Assembly: GCA_002733465.1 (NCBI GenBank)
Contig: NVVT01000005.1
Coordinates: 147,009-160,283 of the forward strand
Length of the DNA: 13,275 nt
Direction of reading: 5' to 3'
Source of the DNA: Kangiella sp.
GTDB taxonomy: Bacteria; Pseudomonadota; Gammaproteobacteria; Enterobacterales; Kangiellaceae
The notes under the pieces were generated by a model. That model saw nothing but the letters and a program-made list of their open reading frames with translations. It was not told where the DNA came from and did not search any database. Below, piece after piece: positions 1-6,366 of this stretch (positions are counted from its first letter, which is position 1; every line of letters starts with the position of its first letter). Both the position numbers and the translations under genes were made by a program.

Positions 1-359
1 GTTTCTAGAGCTTTTGCAAAACTAGGAAAAGTTTCAGAGCTTACAGCATTAAGACCGACCATTTCCCCTGGTAGGTGAAAGCCAGTTAATTGCTCTGTAC
101 CATCCGAGGCAATAGTGTAGGATTTCAAACTGCCGGAACGTATCGCATGAATAGCATCAAAAGGCTCACCGGCTTTAAATAGAAACTCACCTTTTTTAAG
201 CACTTTTTTGCGCTGAATGATATTCTCTAAATGTTCTATTTCAGAATCTGCCAACATCACTGGCAAGCAAAGTCTTCTTATACTACAAGTTTGACATTTA
301 ATTTGGGTTTCAAATGCTGGTTTAGAACTTATTGTATTGGCTTGAGGCACATTAAACAC
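1..359 (-). CDS. fnr: FNR-type anaerobic transcription regulator, 5' part only (runs off the left edge)
   Basis: Oxygen-sensing CRP/FNR-family regulator that binds a 4Fe-4S cluster and activates or represses genes when oxygen is absent. About 119 N-terminal codons are visible. They contain the cluster-binding pattern C-x2-C-x5-C (KCQTCSIRRLCLP, Cys 22, 25 and 31 from the start used here), then the cyclic-nucleotide-binding-like beta roll (LFKAGEPFDAIHAIRSGSLK, ending QLTGFHLPGEMVGLNAV). The final residues AKALE match E. coli FNR just before its fourth cluster cysteine (C122), so that residue and the helix-turn-helix lie outside the window. No ATG lies in frame upstream of the cysteines. GTG at 359 or GTG at 350 must serve, and neither has a good Shine-Dalgarno, so the start is uncertain. 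It lies 104 bp downstream of hemN on the same strand. Family identity is near certain; whether it is called Fnr, Anr or EtrA is nomenclature. Confidence 0.93.
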   Translation of the reverse strand, partial: MFNVPQANTISSKPAFETQIKCQTCSIRRLCLPVMLADSEIEHLENIIQRKKVLKKGEFLFKAGEPFDAIHAIRSGSLKSYTIASDGTEQLTGFHLPGEMVGLNAVSSETFPSFAKALE

Positions 360-390
360 GCTTGTCAGGTATTGATAAGCGTAATTATAA

Positions 391-418
391 CTTCAAAGCC
401 ATCCGTTTTGAAGCGGAT
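391..418. repeat. Two competing inverted repeats in the hemN-fnr gap
   Basis: CTTCAAA at 391-397 pairs with TTTGAAG at 407-413 (9-nt loop). Overlapping it, ATCCG at 401-405 pairs with CGGAT at 414-418. They lie in the presumed fnr leader, 46 bp past the hemN stop. They could be a weak attenuator or operator. No clear T-run follows on the minus strand, so a classical terminator is unlikely. Confidence 0.35.
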
Positions 419-431
419 TTATTAGTTAGCT

Positions 432-445
432 ATAATTTATATCAA
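432..445 (-). promoter_or_regulatory. Possible FNR box in the fnr upstream region (autoregulation)
   Basis: On the minus strand TTGAT-ataa-ATTAT matches the FNR consensus TTGAT-N4-ATCAA at 8 of 10 positions. It overlaps a possible promoter for fnr, with a -35-like TTGTCA at 456-461 and a -10-like TAAATT at 434-439. FNR bound there would repress, as known for autoregulated fnr in E. coli. The site is weak and the surroundings are AT-rich, so chance is a real alternative. Confidence 0.3.
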
Positions 446-463
446 TAGTCTAAAATGACAAGC

Positions 464-1906
464 TTAAATAACCTTTGAAAAACTATTGAGTAAGTGAAGC
501 TCATTCATATAGGCATCAAAGACCATACAGATATTGCGAATTAATAATCGCCCTTTACTGTTCACTTCAATTTTTTCATCATTAACCGCTATGAGTTCAT
601 CATCAACAAAGGGTTCAAGGGCAACTAATTCAGTTTGAAAATACTGTTTAAAGACGATATTAAACTCTAATTCGATTGAGAGTATATCCAGTTCAAAGTG
701 GCAAATTAAAGCAAATATAACCGCTTTCCTGACCCGATCGTCGTTGCCTACCCCGGTTCCTCTCCAAGTCGGAATTTCGTTTTTGTCAATCGCGTTATAA
801 TAAGATTCAACAACCTTCAGATTTTGATGATAATGTCCATCAATGCTACCAATGGAGGATACGCCAATCCCAATTAAGTCATATTCTTCATGGGTTGTAT
901 AACCTTGAAAATTACGGTGTAATTTTCCCTCTTGCTGAGCAATTGCCAACTCATCTGTCGGTTTTGCAAAATGGTCCATACCTATATATAAGTAGCCATT
1001 AGCTTGCAATTGTTTGATGATCGCCTGGAATATAGCCAGCTTTTCTGAAGCGGAAGGTAAGTCGTCACCACTGATCCTTCTTTGTGGTTTAAAACGATGG
1101 GGTAAATGCGCATAGTTGAAAACGGATATTCTATCAGGCGAAATATCAATAACCTTTTTAATTGTGGCATTAAAAGTTTGAGGCGTTTGAAAAGGTAAAC
1201 CATAAATAAGATCAAGGTTAATCGATTTAAAACCATGTAACCTAGCTTCTAACAACGTATCACGAGTTAATTCAAAAGACTGAACTCTATTCACCGCTTT
1301 CTGTACTTTGTCATCAAAGTCTTGTACGCCAATGCTCATGCGGTTAAATCCTAAGTCTGCTAGTTTTTTCACATCTTCGATGGCGATTGCTCTTGGATCA
1401 ACTTCGATTGATATTTCCGTTGATGCTTCATCAGGCACATAGAAACACAGACGCACCTGTTGCATAATTTGGGTAATTTGTTCTATGCTCAAATAAGTTG
1501 GCGTTCCCCCGCCCCAATGAATTTGTCTAAGCGGGTTTTGCTTTCGATTTGGCATTTTTTCTGCCACCAGCTCAATTTCTTTTATCAAATATTCCACATA
1601 TTGTTCTGACTTGGAGCGATGTTTAGTAATAATTTTATTGCAGGCACAGTAGTAGCAAATATGTTGGCAAAACGGAATGTGGATATAAAGTGATAATGAC
1701 TTACCGTCGGGTAATTCTCTTAATGATGCGGAATAATCGTCGGCAGTATAGTCTTGATTAAATTCTAAGGCTGTTGGATAAGATGTGTAGCGAGGTCCTG
1801 AAATATTATATTTATCTAGTATGTCGGGACATAACTCAACAGAATCTAACTCAATTTTTTCTCTTCGATTCTTTGGCGTTCTTTCGATTATTTTAATTGG
1901 ACACAT
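464..1906 (-). CDS. hemN: Oxygen-independent coproporphyrinogen III dehydrogenase
   Basis: Radical-SAM enzyme that decarboxylates coproporphyrinogen III to protoporphyrinogen IX without oxygen, in cytoplasmic heme synthesis. The 480 residues follow E. coli HemN (457 aa) almost end to end. They include KYNISGPRYTSYPTALEF near the start, the radical-SAM cluster motif C80-x3-C84-x2-C87 followed by C89, GGGTPT at 132-137, SIEVDPR, GIGVSSIGS and the C-terminal GRLLIRNICM. The protein is longer because of about 20 extra basic/acidic N-terminal residues before the conserved core. No alternative in-frame ATG, GTG or TTG lies nearer the core, so the ATG at 1906 stands although only a weak AAAGAAA sits upstream. 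It is transcribed toward fnr and is probably FNR-controlled from its own promoter. The conserved CPDILDKYN and GPRY residues argue for true HemN rather than the HemW paralogue. Confidence 0.96.
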   Translation of the reverse strand: MCPIKIIERTPKNRREKIELDSVELCPDILDKYNISGPRYTSYPTALEFNQDYTADDYSASLRELPDGKSLSLYIHIPFCQHICYYCACNKIITKHRSKSEQYVEYLIKEIELVAEKMPNRKQNPLRQIHWGGGTPTYLSIEQITQIMQQVRLCFYVPDEASTEISIEVDPRAIAIEDVKKLADLGFNRMSIGVQDFDDKVQKAVNRVQSFELTRDTLLEARLHGFKSINLDLIYGLPFQTPQTFNATIKKVIDISPDRISVFNYAHLPHRFKPQRRISGDDLPSASEKLAIFQAIIKQLQANGYLYIGMDHFAKPTDELAIAQQEGKLHRNFQGYTTHEEYDLIGIGVSSIGSIDGHYHQNLKVVESYYNAIDKNEIPTWRGTGVGNDDRVRKAVIFALICHFELDILSIELEFNIVFKQYFQTELVALEPFVDDELIAVNDEKIEVNSKGRLLIRNICMVFDAYMNELHLLNSFSKVI

Positions 1907-1917
1907 TAGTTGATTTC

Positions 1918-1950
1918 TTTGATATCTGGCTATACGGCTAGAATATCAAA
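1918..1950. repeat. 8-bp inverted repeat in the hemN promoter/leader
   Basis: TTTGATAT at 1918-1925 and ATATCAAA at 1943-1950 are exact reverse complements separated by 17 bp, just upstream of the hemN start. Each arm carries an FNR-like TTGAT half-site, but the spacing is far too long for one FNR dimer. The distal arm overlaps the candidate -10. It could be an operator or a 5' leader hairpin covering the ribosome binding region. Confidence 0.45.
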
Positions 1951-1966
1951 GCTAGAGAATAGTTTT

Positions 1967-1980
1967 ATGATCTGAGTCAA
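1967..1980 (-). promoter_or_regulatory. Candidate FNR box activating hemN
   Basis: On the minus strand TTGAC-tcag-ATCAT matches TTGAT-N4-ATCAA at 8 of 10 positions. Its centre (1973.5) lies about 40.5 bp upstream of a start site predicted from the -10-like TATTCT at 1940-1945. This is the spacing of class II FNR-activated promoters (about -41.5). The adjacent fnr gene and the anaerobic role of HemN make the reading sensible. The TTGACT could instead be a plain -35, though no good -10 sits 17 bp from it. Confidence 0.45.
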
Positions 1981-2023
1981 TCTCTTTAAATTTACTTATT
2001 TGTCCAATTTTCACTTAGGATTT

Positions 2024-2746
2024 TCATCCAGAATCTTTATCGTGACATTCAATCTTTTCTGACTTTCCTAATAACCACTGAGACATTTCATCTCTAAAGC
2101 TTGGCATTTGCACCTCCTCTGGTGATAACAGTGGATGAACATCAAACTCGACATCGCCTCTCAAAAACAAACAAGCCACCATTGATCCCGGAGAAGCAAC
2201 ACCAGAAACTCGTACCGGCAAAATATGACAATCCGTCAACTTGCTTAAACGCATAATCCCAGGCTTAATAATTTCTCTGGGTGTTTCTTTGCAATGAATA
2301 CCCCCCTGAGGAAAAACCGCAACAATTTCGCCTTTTTCTATAGCTCTCATAGCGCTTCTAAAAGCACCTTCCACTCTTCCACCTCTATCAACAGGGATAC
2401 ACCCTCCGGCCTTAAATAATCGATTTAAAATTGGTTTGTCATATTCTTCTTTAGCAATCATAAAACGAATAGGTCTGTCAGTTGCCGCAACTAATAAAAA
2501 AGGATCTAACGCTGAGATATGATTAGCAGCAAGTAATATTTTCTTATCTTTAGGAATATCTATTTTGTAATTCCATTGCCGATGATATCTTTGACAATAA
2601 AAACGCAACAATCCATCTAATATATTCATAAATGGATGACCCCAATCTGTATTGTTGTATCGTCTAGCGATATAGATGGCCAATATAATAAAATTAACGA
2701 TCAGTACCAACATGATCACCAATATAATGATGAACGTTTTATCCAT
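2024..2746 (-). CDS. PlsC-like membrane acyltransferase with an FPQG variant motif
   Basis: Member of the 1-acyl-glycerol-3-phosphate acyltransferase superfamily, which moves acyl chains onto lysophospholipid or related acceptors at the inner membrane. One hydrophobic segment at residues 4-26 anchors the N terminus. Motif I is N75-H76-I-S-A-L-D81 (the H-x4-D catalytic pair), motif II is CIPVDRGG at 116-123, and motif III reads FPQGGIH at 145-151 where most relatives have FPEG. ILPVRVSG at 176-183 fits motif IV. The ATG at 2746 is 33 bp below pgeF, with only a weak GTGGA upstream, so it probably shares the rluD-pgeF transcript. E. coli has no acyltransferase at this position. The substrate cannot be told from sequence: PlsC, a lysophospholipid recycling enzyme or another acyl acceptor are possible. 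The C terminus after 215 is hydrophilic. Confidence 0.85.
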   Translation of the reverse strand: MDKTFIIILVIMLVLIVNFIILAIYIARRYNNTDWGHPFMNILDGLLRFYCQRYHRQWNYKIDIPKDKKILLAANHISALDPFLLVAATDRPIRFMIAKEEYDKPILNRLFKAGGCIPVDRGGRVEGAFRSAMRAIEKGEIVAVFPQGGIHCKETPREIIKPGIMRLSKLTDCHILPVRVSGVASPGSMVACLFLRGDVEFDVHPLLSPEEVQMPSFRDEMSQWLLGKSEKIECHDKDSG

Positions 2747-2779
2747 TTTGACTATTATCCACTTTCGACTCTATTCGCT

Positions 2780-3604
2780 TCATTTTTGCTCACTTCTTTT
2801 TTCTATCCAAATTAAACTTGCCATACGTCCGGTTTCAGCATCTCGCCTATAAGAATAAAAACGCTCAGAATCTTCAAAAGTACAAAGATCGCCTCCATAA
2901 CTTTTGATGTTTAAGAAAGATAATTTTTTGCGCGCGATAAAATATAAATCAGCCATATAATAATTGGGTTTATGAGACTTAAATCCTGATTCATAGTCTT
3001 TATCAACGGCTAAAAAGGCTTCTCTCACTTCTGCTCCTACTTCAAAATGCGTTTGACTGATTGCTGGACCAAGCCAAGCTATCAACTCTGCACTTTCACC
3101 TTCATATTTTGCAACGGTTGATTCAACAATCCCTTTACAAAGTCCTCTCCAGCCCGCATGTATGGCTGAAATCCAAGTACCATTTTTATTAGTGAGGAAA
3201 AGAGGTAAACAATCTGCAGTCATTACCACACAAGGTAATTCTTTTTGTTTAGTATAGCTCGCATCTGCTCTAACGAGATTATTTAGCTGTCGATTATCAG
3301 CACTATTGTTAGCAGGGCTATAATCGGTTTGCCTGTTTTCATCTTTTAATAACTCAATTGAGTTAATGCCATGAACTTGTTCTAGCCAAAAGGGACTATT
3401 TATTATCGATAGGTCAGTTATCAATTGCTCTCTATTGGAAGCGACTTTTGCAATATCGTCGTTGACATGAAATGCAATGTTGAAAGAATCATATGGATTC
3501 TGGCCAATTTTTTTCCTGGTTGAAACCGCTGATTTAATCCAACTCGGAGCAGGCCAATCAGGGATAATATATTCATTATTATCCTTTCTTTTCATAGCTT
3601 GCAT
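2780..3604 (-). CDS. pgeF: Peptidoglycan editing factor, YfiH/laccase-like domain protein
   Basis: YfiH-family protein; in E. coli PgeF removes faulty L-Ser-containing muropeptide precursors, and relatives show purine nucleoside phosphorylase or phenol oxidase activity. The family metal ligands are visible: His in WLEQVHG (residue 78 from the ATG used), Cys in MTADCLP (132) and His in HAGWRGLC (149). Also present are EVGAEVREAF and the C-terminal FYSYRRDAETGRMA. Compared with E. coli YfiH, about 20 extra Asn/Asp-rich residues sit between LLKDENR and RADASY. The start is uncertain: GTG at 3628 (282 aa, 4 bp after the rluD stop, no SD), ATG at 3604 (distant GGAG) and ATG at 3595 are all possible. 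The conserved IIPDWP block is close behind ATG 3595, so the long form is not required. It follows rluD directly, as in E. coli. Confidence 0.93.
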   Translation of the reverse strand: MQAMKRKDNNEYIIPDWPAPSWIKSAVSTRKKIGQNPYDSFNIAFHVNDDIAKVASNREQLITDLSIINSPFWLEQVHGINSIELLKDENRQTDYSPANNSADNRQLNNLVRADASYTKQKELPCVVMTADCLPLFLTNKNGTWISAIHAGWRGLCKGIVESTVAKYEGESAELIAWLGPAISQTHFEVGAEVREAFLAVDKDYESGFKSHKPNYYMADLYFIARKKLSFLNIKSYGGDLCTFEDSERFYSYRRDAETGRMASLIWIEKRSEQK

Positions 3605-3632
3605 GTTAACTTTTGACAACTCCGACACTGAG

Positions 3633-4736
3633 CTATTGTTCAGTTTTCAACTGTTCAATTAGACTTCTCATATCTTCAGGAACATCAGTTTGCCAACTAA
3701 CAAACTCGCCGGTTGAAGGATGAATCAAACCAAGCGTTTCCGCATGCAAAGCTTGTCGTCTAAAGTTGTCAAAAAGTGTTTCAAACTCTTCCGACATATT
3801 ACGCGGTCTTAAATTTCTAGGTAAATATAAAGTATCACCAACTAGAGGGTGATGAATATGTGAAAAATGCACACGTATTTGATGTGTTCTGCCGGTTTCT
3901 AATTGAACTCTTAATAAAGTGAAATGCTTAAATTTTTCTGAGATACGAAAGTGAGTGATCGCTTCTTTACTTCGAGAGCTATTTAAAATTGATTCACCAA
4001 ATTCATCCACTCGCTCATCTTCAATAACAGCCATTTTCTTACGCTGCTGAGGATGACGTCCGATTGGTAAGTCAATCGTATCGCCAGCCACTAAAGTATG
4101 ATGCACTAAAGCAATATACTCTCGTTTAAAGGCTCTATTTTGCAATTGCTCTACCAGATTAAAATGGGCTTCAGGTGTTTTCGCTACCACTAATAGACCA
4201 GTCGTATCTTTATCCAGTCGATGTACGATTCCGGCTCTTGGTAATGTTCTGAGTTCTGGATATCGATACAAAAGTCCATTCACAAGCGTATCTTGACGAT
4301 GCCCTGGCGCTGGATGAACAACTAACCCTGCTCGCTTATTAACAATAATAAGATCATCATCTTCATAATGGACTGTAAATTCAATGTTTTCAGCGGTCCA
4401 CTCTCCTTTTGGCTCGTTTTTGGGAGTAACCGATAACGTCTCGTTGCCCGTTAGTCTAAATTTGGGTTTAGCCTCCACGGCTCCATCAATTTTAACTTGG
4501 CCAGCTTTAATCCATGATTGAATTCGCGAGCGAGAAATATTGGGATAAAATTTAACCAAAGCGAGATCTAATCGTTCACCAAAATTATTTTCATCTAATT
4601 CAAACGCCTCTTCTTCAAGCAATTCATTTTCTTGCACTTGATTCTCCTGCGATTGATCCTCTTGGGATTGATTCTTTAAATCATCAGTAATTTGATTAAA
4701 TTCACTATCTTGATTATTTTCGGAACTTTTTGTCAC
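3633..4736 (-). CDS. rluD: 23S rRNA pseudouridine synthase D with acidic N-terminal extension
   Basis: RluD makes pseudouridines 1911, 1915 and 1917 in helix 69 of 23S rRNA. The 367-residue protein has an S4-like RNA-binding domain (NFGERLDLALVKFYPNISRS to VKIDG, about 51-85) and a RluA-type catalytic domain with GIVHRLDKDTTGLLVVAK, catalytic Asp175, and RVQLETGRTHQIRVH. The start is GTG at 4736, supported by AAGG eight bases upstream. It differs from E. coli RluD (326 aa) in two ways. About 45 extra N-terminal residues are rich in Glu, Gln and Asn with a repeated SQE(D/N)Q unit, and about 20 extra residues (EDERVDEFGESILNSSRSKE) lie between RKKMAVI and ITHFR. It lacks the usual long acidic C-terminal tail and ends KTEQ. 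It is divergent from bamD, a conserved gammaproteobacterial arrangement, and leads the rluD-pgeF-acyltransferase unit. Confidence 0.95.
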   Translation of the reverse strand: MTKSSENNQDSEFNQITDDLKNQSQEDQSQENQVQENELLEEEAFELDENNFGERLDLALVKFYPNISRSRIQSWIKAGQVKIDGAVEAKPKFRLTGNETLSVTPKNEPKGEWTAENIEFTVHYEDDDLIIVNKRAGLVVHPAPGHRQDTLVNGLLYRYPELRTLPRAGIVHRLDKDTTGLLVVAKTPEAHFNLVEQLQNRAFKREYIALVHHTLVAGDTIDLPIGRHPQQRKKMAVIEDERVDEFGESILNSSRSKEAITHFRISEKFKHFTLLRVQLETGRTHQIRVHFSHIHHPLVGDTLYLPRNLRPRNMSEEFETLFDNFRRQALHAETLGLIHPSTGEFVSWQTDVPEDMRSLIEQLKTEQ

Positions 4737-4844
4737 TTTACGAGCCTTATCTGTTGGTTAATTAGTTGCTTGCTATGGCGGTAATTGATTGCCTGCGGTA
4801 GAATATCCGCCGTTTTAGACTGATAACTATCCCGATTTAAGCGT

Positions 4845-4865
4845 AGCATATTTTAAAAATATGCT
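4845..4865. repeat. Perfect 21-bp palindrome between rluD and bamD
   Basis: AGCATATTTT at 4845-4854 and AAAATATGCT at 4856-4865 are exact reverse complements around one central A. It lies 76 bp before the bamD ATG and 109 bp before the rluD GTG. The compact odd-length form suits binding by a dimeric repressor. A stem with almost no loop makes a terminator less likely, and the following TTAAAAC gives no T-run. Confidence 0.7.
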
Positions 4866-4940
4866 TAAAACTGAATTTAACCACTTTTTAAGGATAAATT
4901 CGTTAATAATTGGGATCTATTTTAACCGCTTTGAGTTTCT

Positions 4941-5696
4941 ATGAGAATGATTAAAAAGTTTATCCTACTGGTATTTATTACATTGTTTGTTTCAGCCTGT
5001 TCTGATGACAATAGTCAATCGTCCGCAGCTGTCAAAATAAATAACGCTTTTAAGCTCTACGAAAAAGCGCAATATTCGATGCATTCAGGTAATTATCGTA
5101 GTGCGGTTCAATATTTAGAACGACTAGATGGCTTATATCCATTTGGAGCGTATTCCCACCAAGCACAATTAAATCTTATTTTTTCTTATTATAAATTAAA
5201 TGACTTTGGCTCTGGAATTGCTTCTGCCGAACGCTTTATTAGACAAAATCCTCGCCATAAAAATTTAGATTATGCCTATTACATGAAAGGTCTAATCAAT
5301 TATTCCACTGAAACAGGATTTGGAAAGGAGTTATTTTCCGCACCTATCGAAGAACGTGATGCTGGTGCAACAAGACAAGCATTTGATGACTTTGCTGAGT
5401 TAATTCGATTATTTCCAAATAGCCAGTATGCAAAAGATGCAAGGCAGAGAATGGTTCACCTTCGCAATCGATTAGCAAAGTATGAATTACACGTTGCCAA
5501 TTACTATATGAAACGAGAAGCCTACCTAGCGGCAGCAAACCGTGCTAAATATGTTGTTGATCACTATCCTAAAACGCCATCTGTACCTCATGCTTTAGAT
5601 ATGATGCAAATTGCTTATAACTTATTAGATTTACCTGAATTGGCTGAAAATAGCCGAAGAGTGTTACTTTTAAACTACCCTAACTATAAAGGTTAG
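4941..5696 (+). CDS. bamD: Outer membrane protein assembly lipoprotein BamD
   Basis: Essential lipoprotein of the BAM complex, which folds beta-barrel proteins into the outer membrane together with BamA. The 251 residues begin with a lipoprotein signal peptide (MRMIKKFILL, then VFITLFVSAC) with lipobox VSA|C and Cys20 as the acylated residue. Position +2 is Ser, not Asp, fitting the outer membrane. TPR-like repeats follow, with the family signatures YPFGAYSHQAQL, FIRQNPRHKNLDYAYYMKGL, FPNSQYAKDARQRM and RLAKYELHVANYYMKREAYLAA. Length equals E. coli BamD (245 aa). The ATG at 4941 has GAG six bases upstream; Met3 is a less likely start. It is divergent from rluD and converges on glnB. Its last codons form part of a terminator hairpin. 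Confidence 0.96.
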   Translation: MRMIKKFILLVFITLFVSACSDDNSQSSAAVKINNAFKLYEKAQYSMHSGNYRSAVQYLERLDGLYPFGAYSHQAQLNLIFSYYKLNDFGSGIASAERFIRQNPRHKNLDYAYYMKGLINYSTETGFGKELFSAPIEERDAGATRQAFDDFAELIRLFPNSQYAKDARQRMVHLRNRLAKYELHVANYYMKREAYLAAANRAKYVVDHYPKTPSVPHALDMMQIAYNLLDLPELAENSRRVLLLNYPNYKG

Positions 5697-5702
5697 GGTT
5701 TT
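5677..5702 (+). terminator. Rho-independent terminator overlapping the bamD stop codon
   Basis: ACCCTAAC (5677-5684) and GTTAGGGT (5692-5699) form an 8-bp stem with a 7-nt loop, followed by a short T-run (5699-5702). The bamD TAG stop (5694-5696) lies inside the 3' arm, so the last codons (Pro-Asn-Tyr-Lys-Gly) encode the hairpin. The T-tract is short, so termination may be partial. Confidence 0.7.
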
Positions 5703-5758
5703 AGCTATTGTCAAGTATTTATATCAACTCCGACTCCAGTTAGCTGAAACTGATTGGT

Positions 5759-6097
5759 TTAAATCGCATCCTCATTTTCATCGCCTGTTCTTATACGAAT
5801 TACTTTATCTACGTCAGAAATAAAGATTTTTCCATCACCAATTTTACCCGTTTTAGCCACATCCATAATCGTATCAACACAAATATCTAGAATATCGTCA
5901 GAGATAATAATTTCCAATTTAATTTTTGGTAAAAAATCAACCATATATTCAGCACCACGATATAACTCAGTGTGTCCTTTTTGGCGTCCAAATCCTTTAA
6001 CTTCTGTTACCGTCATACCCGTAATCCCTGCCTCACTTAACGCTTCTCTCACGTCATCAAGTTTAAAAGGTTTAATAATCGCTTCTATTTTTTTCAT
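5759..6097 (-). CDS. glnB: Nitrogen regulatory PII protein GlnB
   Basis: Trimeric cytoplasmic signal protein that reads 2-oxoglutarate, ATP/ADP and glutamine (through uridylylation by GlnD), and controls NtrB, glutamine synthetase adenylylation and other targets. It is 112 residues, the exact E. coli GlnB length, and differs from it at few positions. The T-loop RQKGHTELYRGAEYMVDF carries the uridylylation site Tyr51. The B-loop TGKIGDGKI is at 83-91 and the C-terminal VIRIRTGDENEDAI is intact. HTELYRGAEYMVDFLP matches GlnB rather than GlnK (which has HAELY and YSVNFLP), and no amtB is beside it, supporting GlnB. ATG at 6097; no clear SD precedes it. It is a single-gene unit, convergent with bamD and divergent from nadE. 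Confidence 0.95.
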   Translation of the reverse strand: MKKIEAIIKPFKLDDVREALSEAGITGMTVTEVKGFGRQKGHTELYRGAEYMVDFLPKIKLEIIISDDILDICVDTIMDVAKTGKIGDGKIFISDVDKVIRIRTGDENEDAI

Positions 6098-6244
6098 AAT
6101 GGATAATCTGTTGCTTTGGATTTGTTTGGTCGTTCTATCATAGCCTATTAATTAGCAACTACGAAAGTCCATATTTCTAACAATTCTTACCAAACAGCAC
6201 GCTTGAATATAACCGTCACTATAACCAAAGCGCCTATTTTATGC

Positions 6245-6272
6245 TGAACATTCACCTCTTTTGCACTATAAT
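6245..6272 (+). promoter_or_regulatory. Possible sigma-70 promoter for nadE
   Basis: A perfect -10 TATAAT at 6267-6272 lies 16 bp after a -35-like TGAACA (6245-6250, 4 of 6 bases). Transcripts would carry a leader of nearly 90 nt before the nadE ATG, including the inverted repeat at 6299-6323. The rest of the 269-bp glnB-nadE gap shows only a weak TATGAT on the minus strand (6137-6142) as a possible glnB -10. Confidence 0.35.
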
Positions 6273-6298
6273 TCTATTAAAATCAATAACATCAATGC

Positions 6299-6323
6299 TT
6301 TTAGCCACTGACAAATGCTAAAA
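6299..6323. repeat. 7-bp inverted repeat in the nadE leader
   Basis: TTTTAGC (6299-6305) and GCTAAAA (6317-6323) are exact reverse complements separated by 11 bp, 43 bp before the nadE start. It could be an operator for an NAD-pathway regulator or a leader hairpin. It does not match the E. coli NadR box as I know it (TGTTTA-N6-TAAACA), so no regulator is assigned. Confidence 0.4.
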
Positions 6324-6366
6324 TTACTTGGCTCGTTTAGAATATTAAATAAAGGTAATAACAAAA

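Noticed and set aside
231..425. Plus-strand open frame of 64 codons overlapping the fnr start.
   Set aside because: It lies antisense to fnr and its leader, has no family resemblance and no SD.
982..1236. Second minus-strand frame inside hemN.
   Set aside because: It overlaps conserved HemN sequence in another frame with no own signals.
5726..5741. AACTCCGACTCCAGTT between bamD and glnB resembles the arm of the 11245-11346 element.
   Set aside because: The match is gapped and imperfect over about 16 bases, with no partner arm or hairpin. It may be a worn half-copy, but chance cannot be excluded without a genome-wide search.
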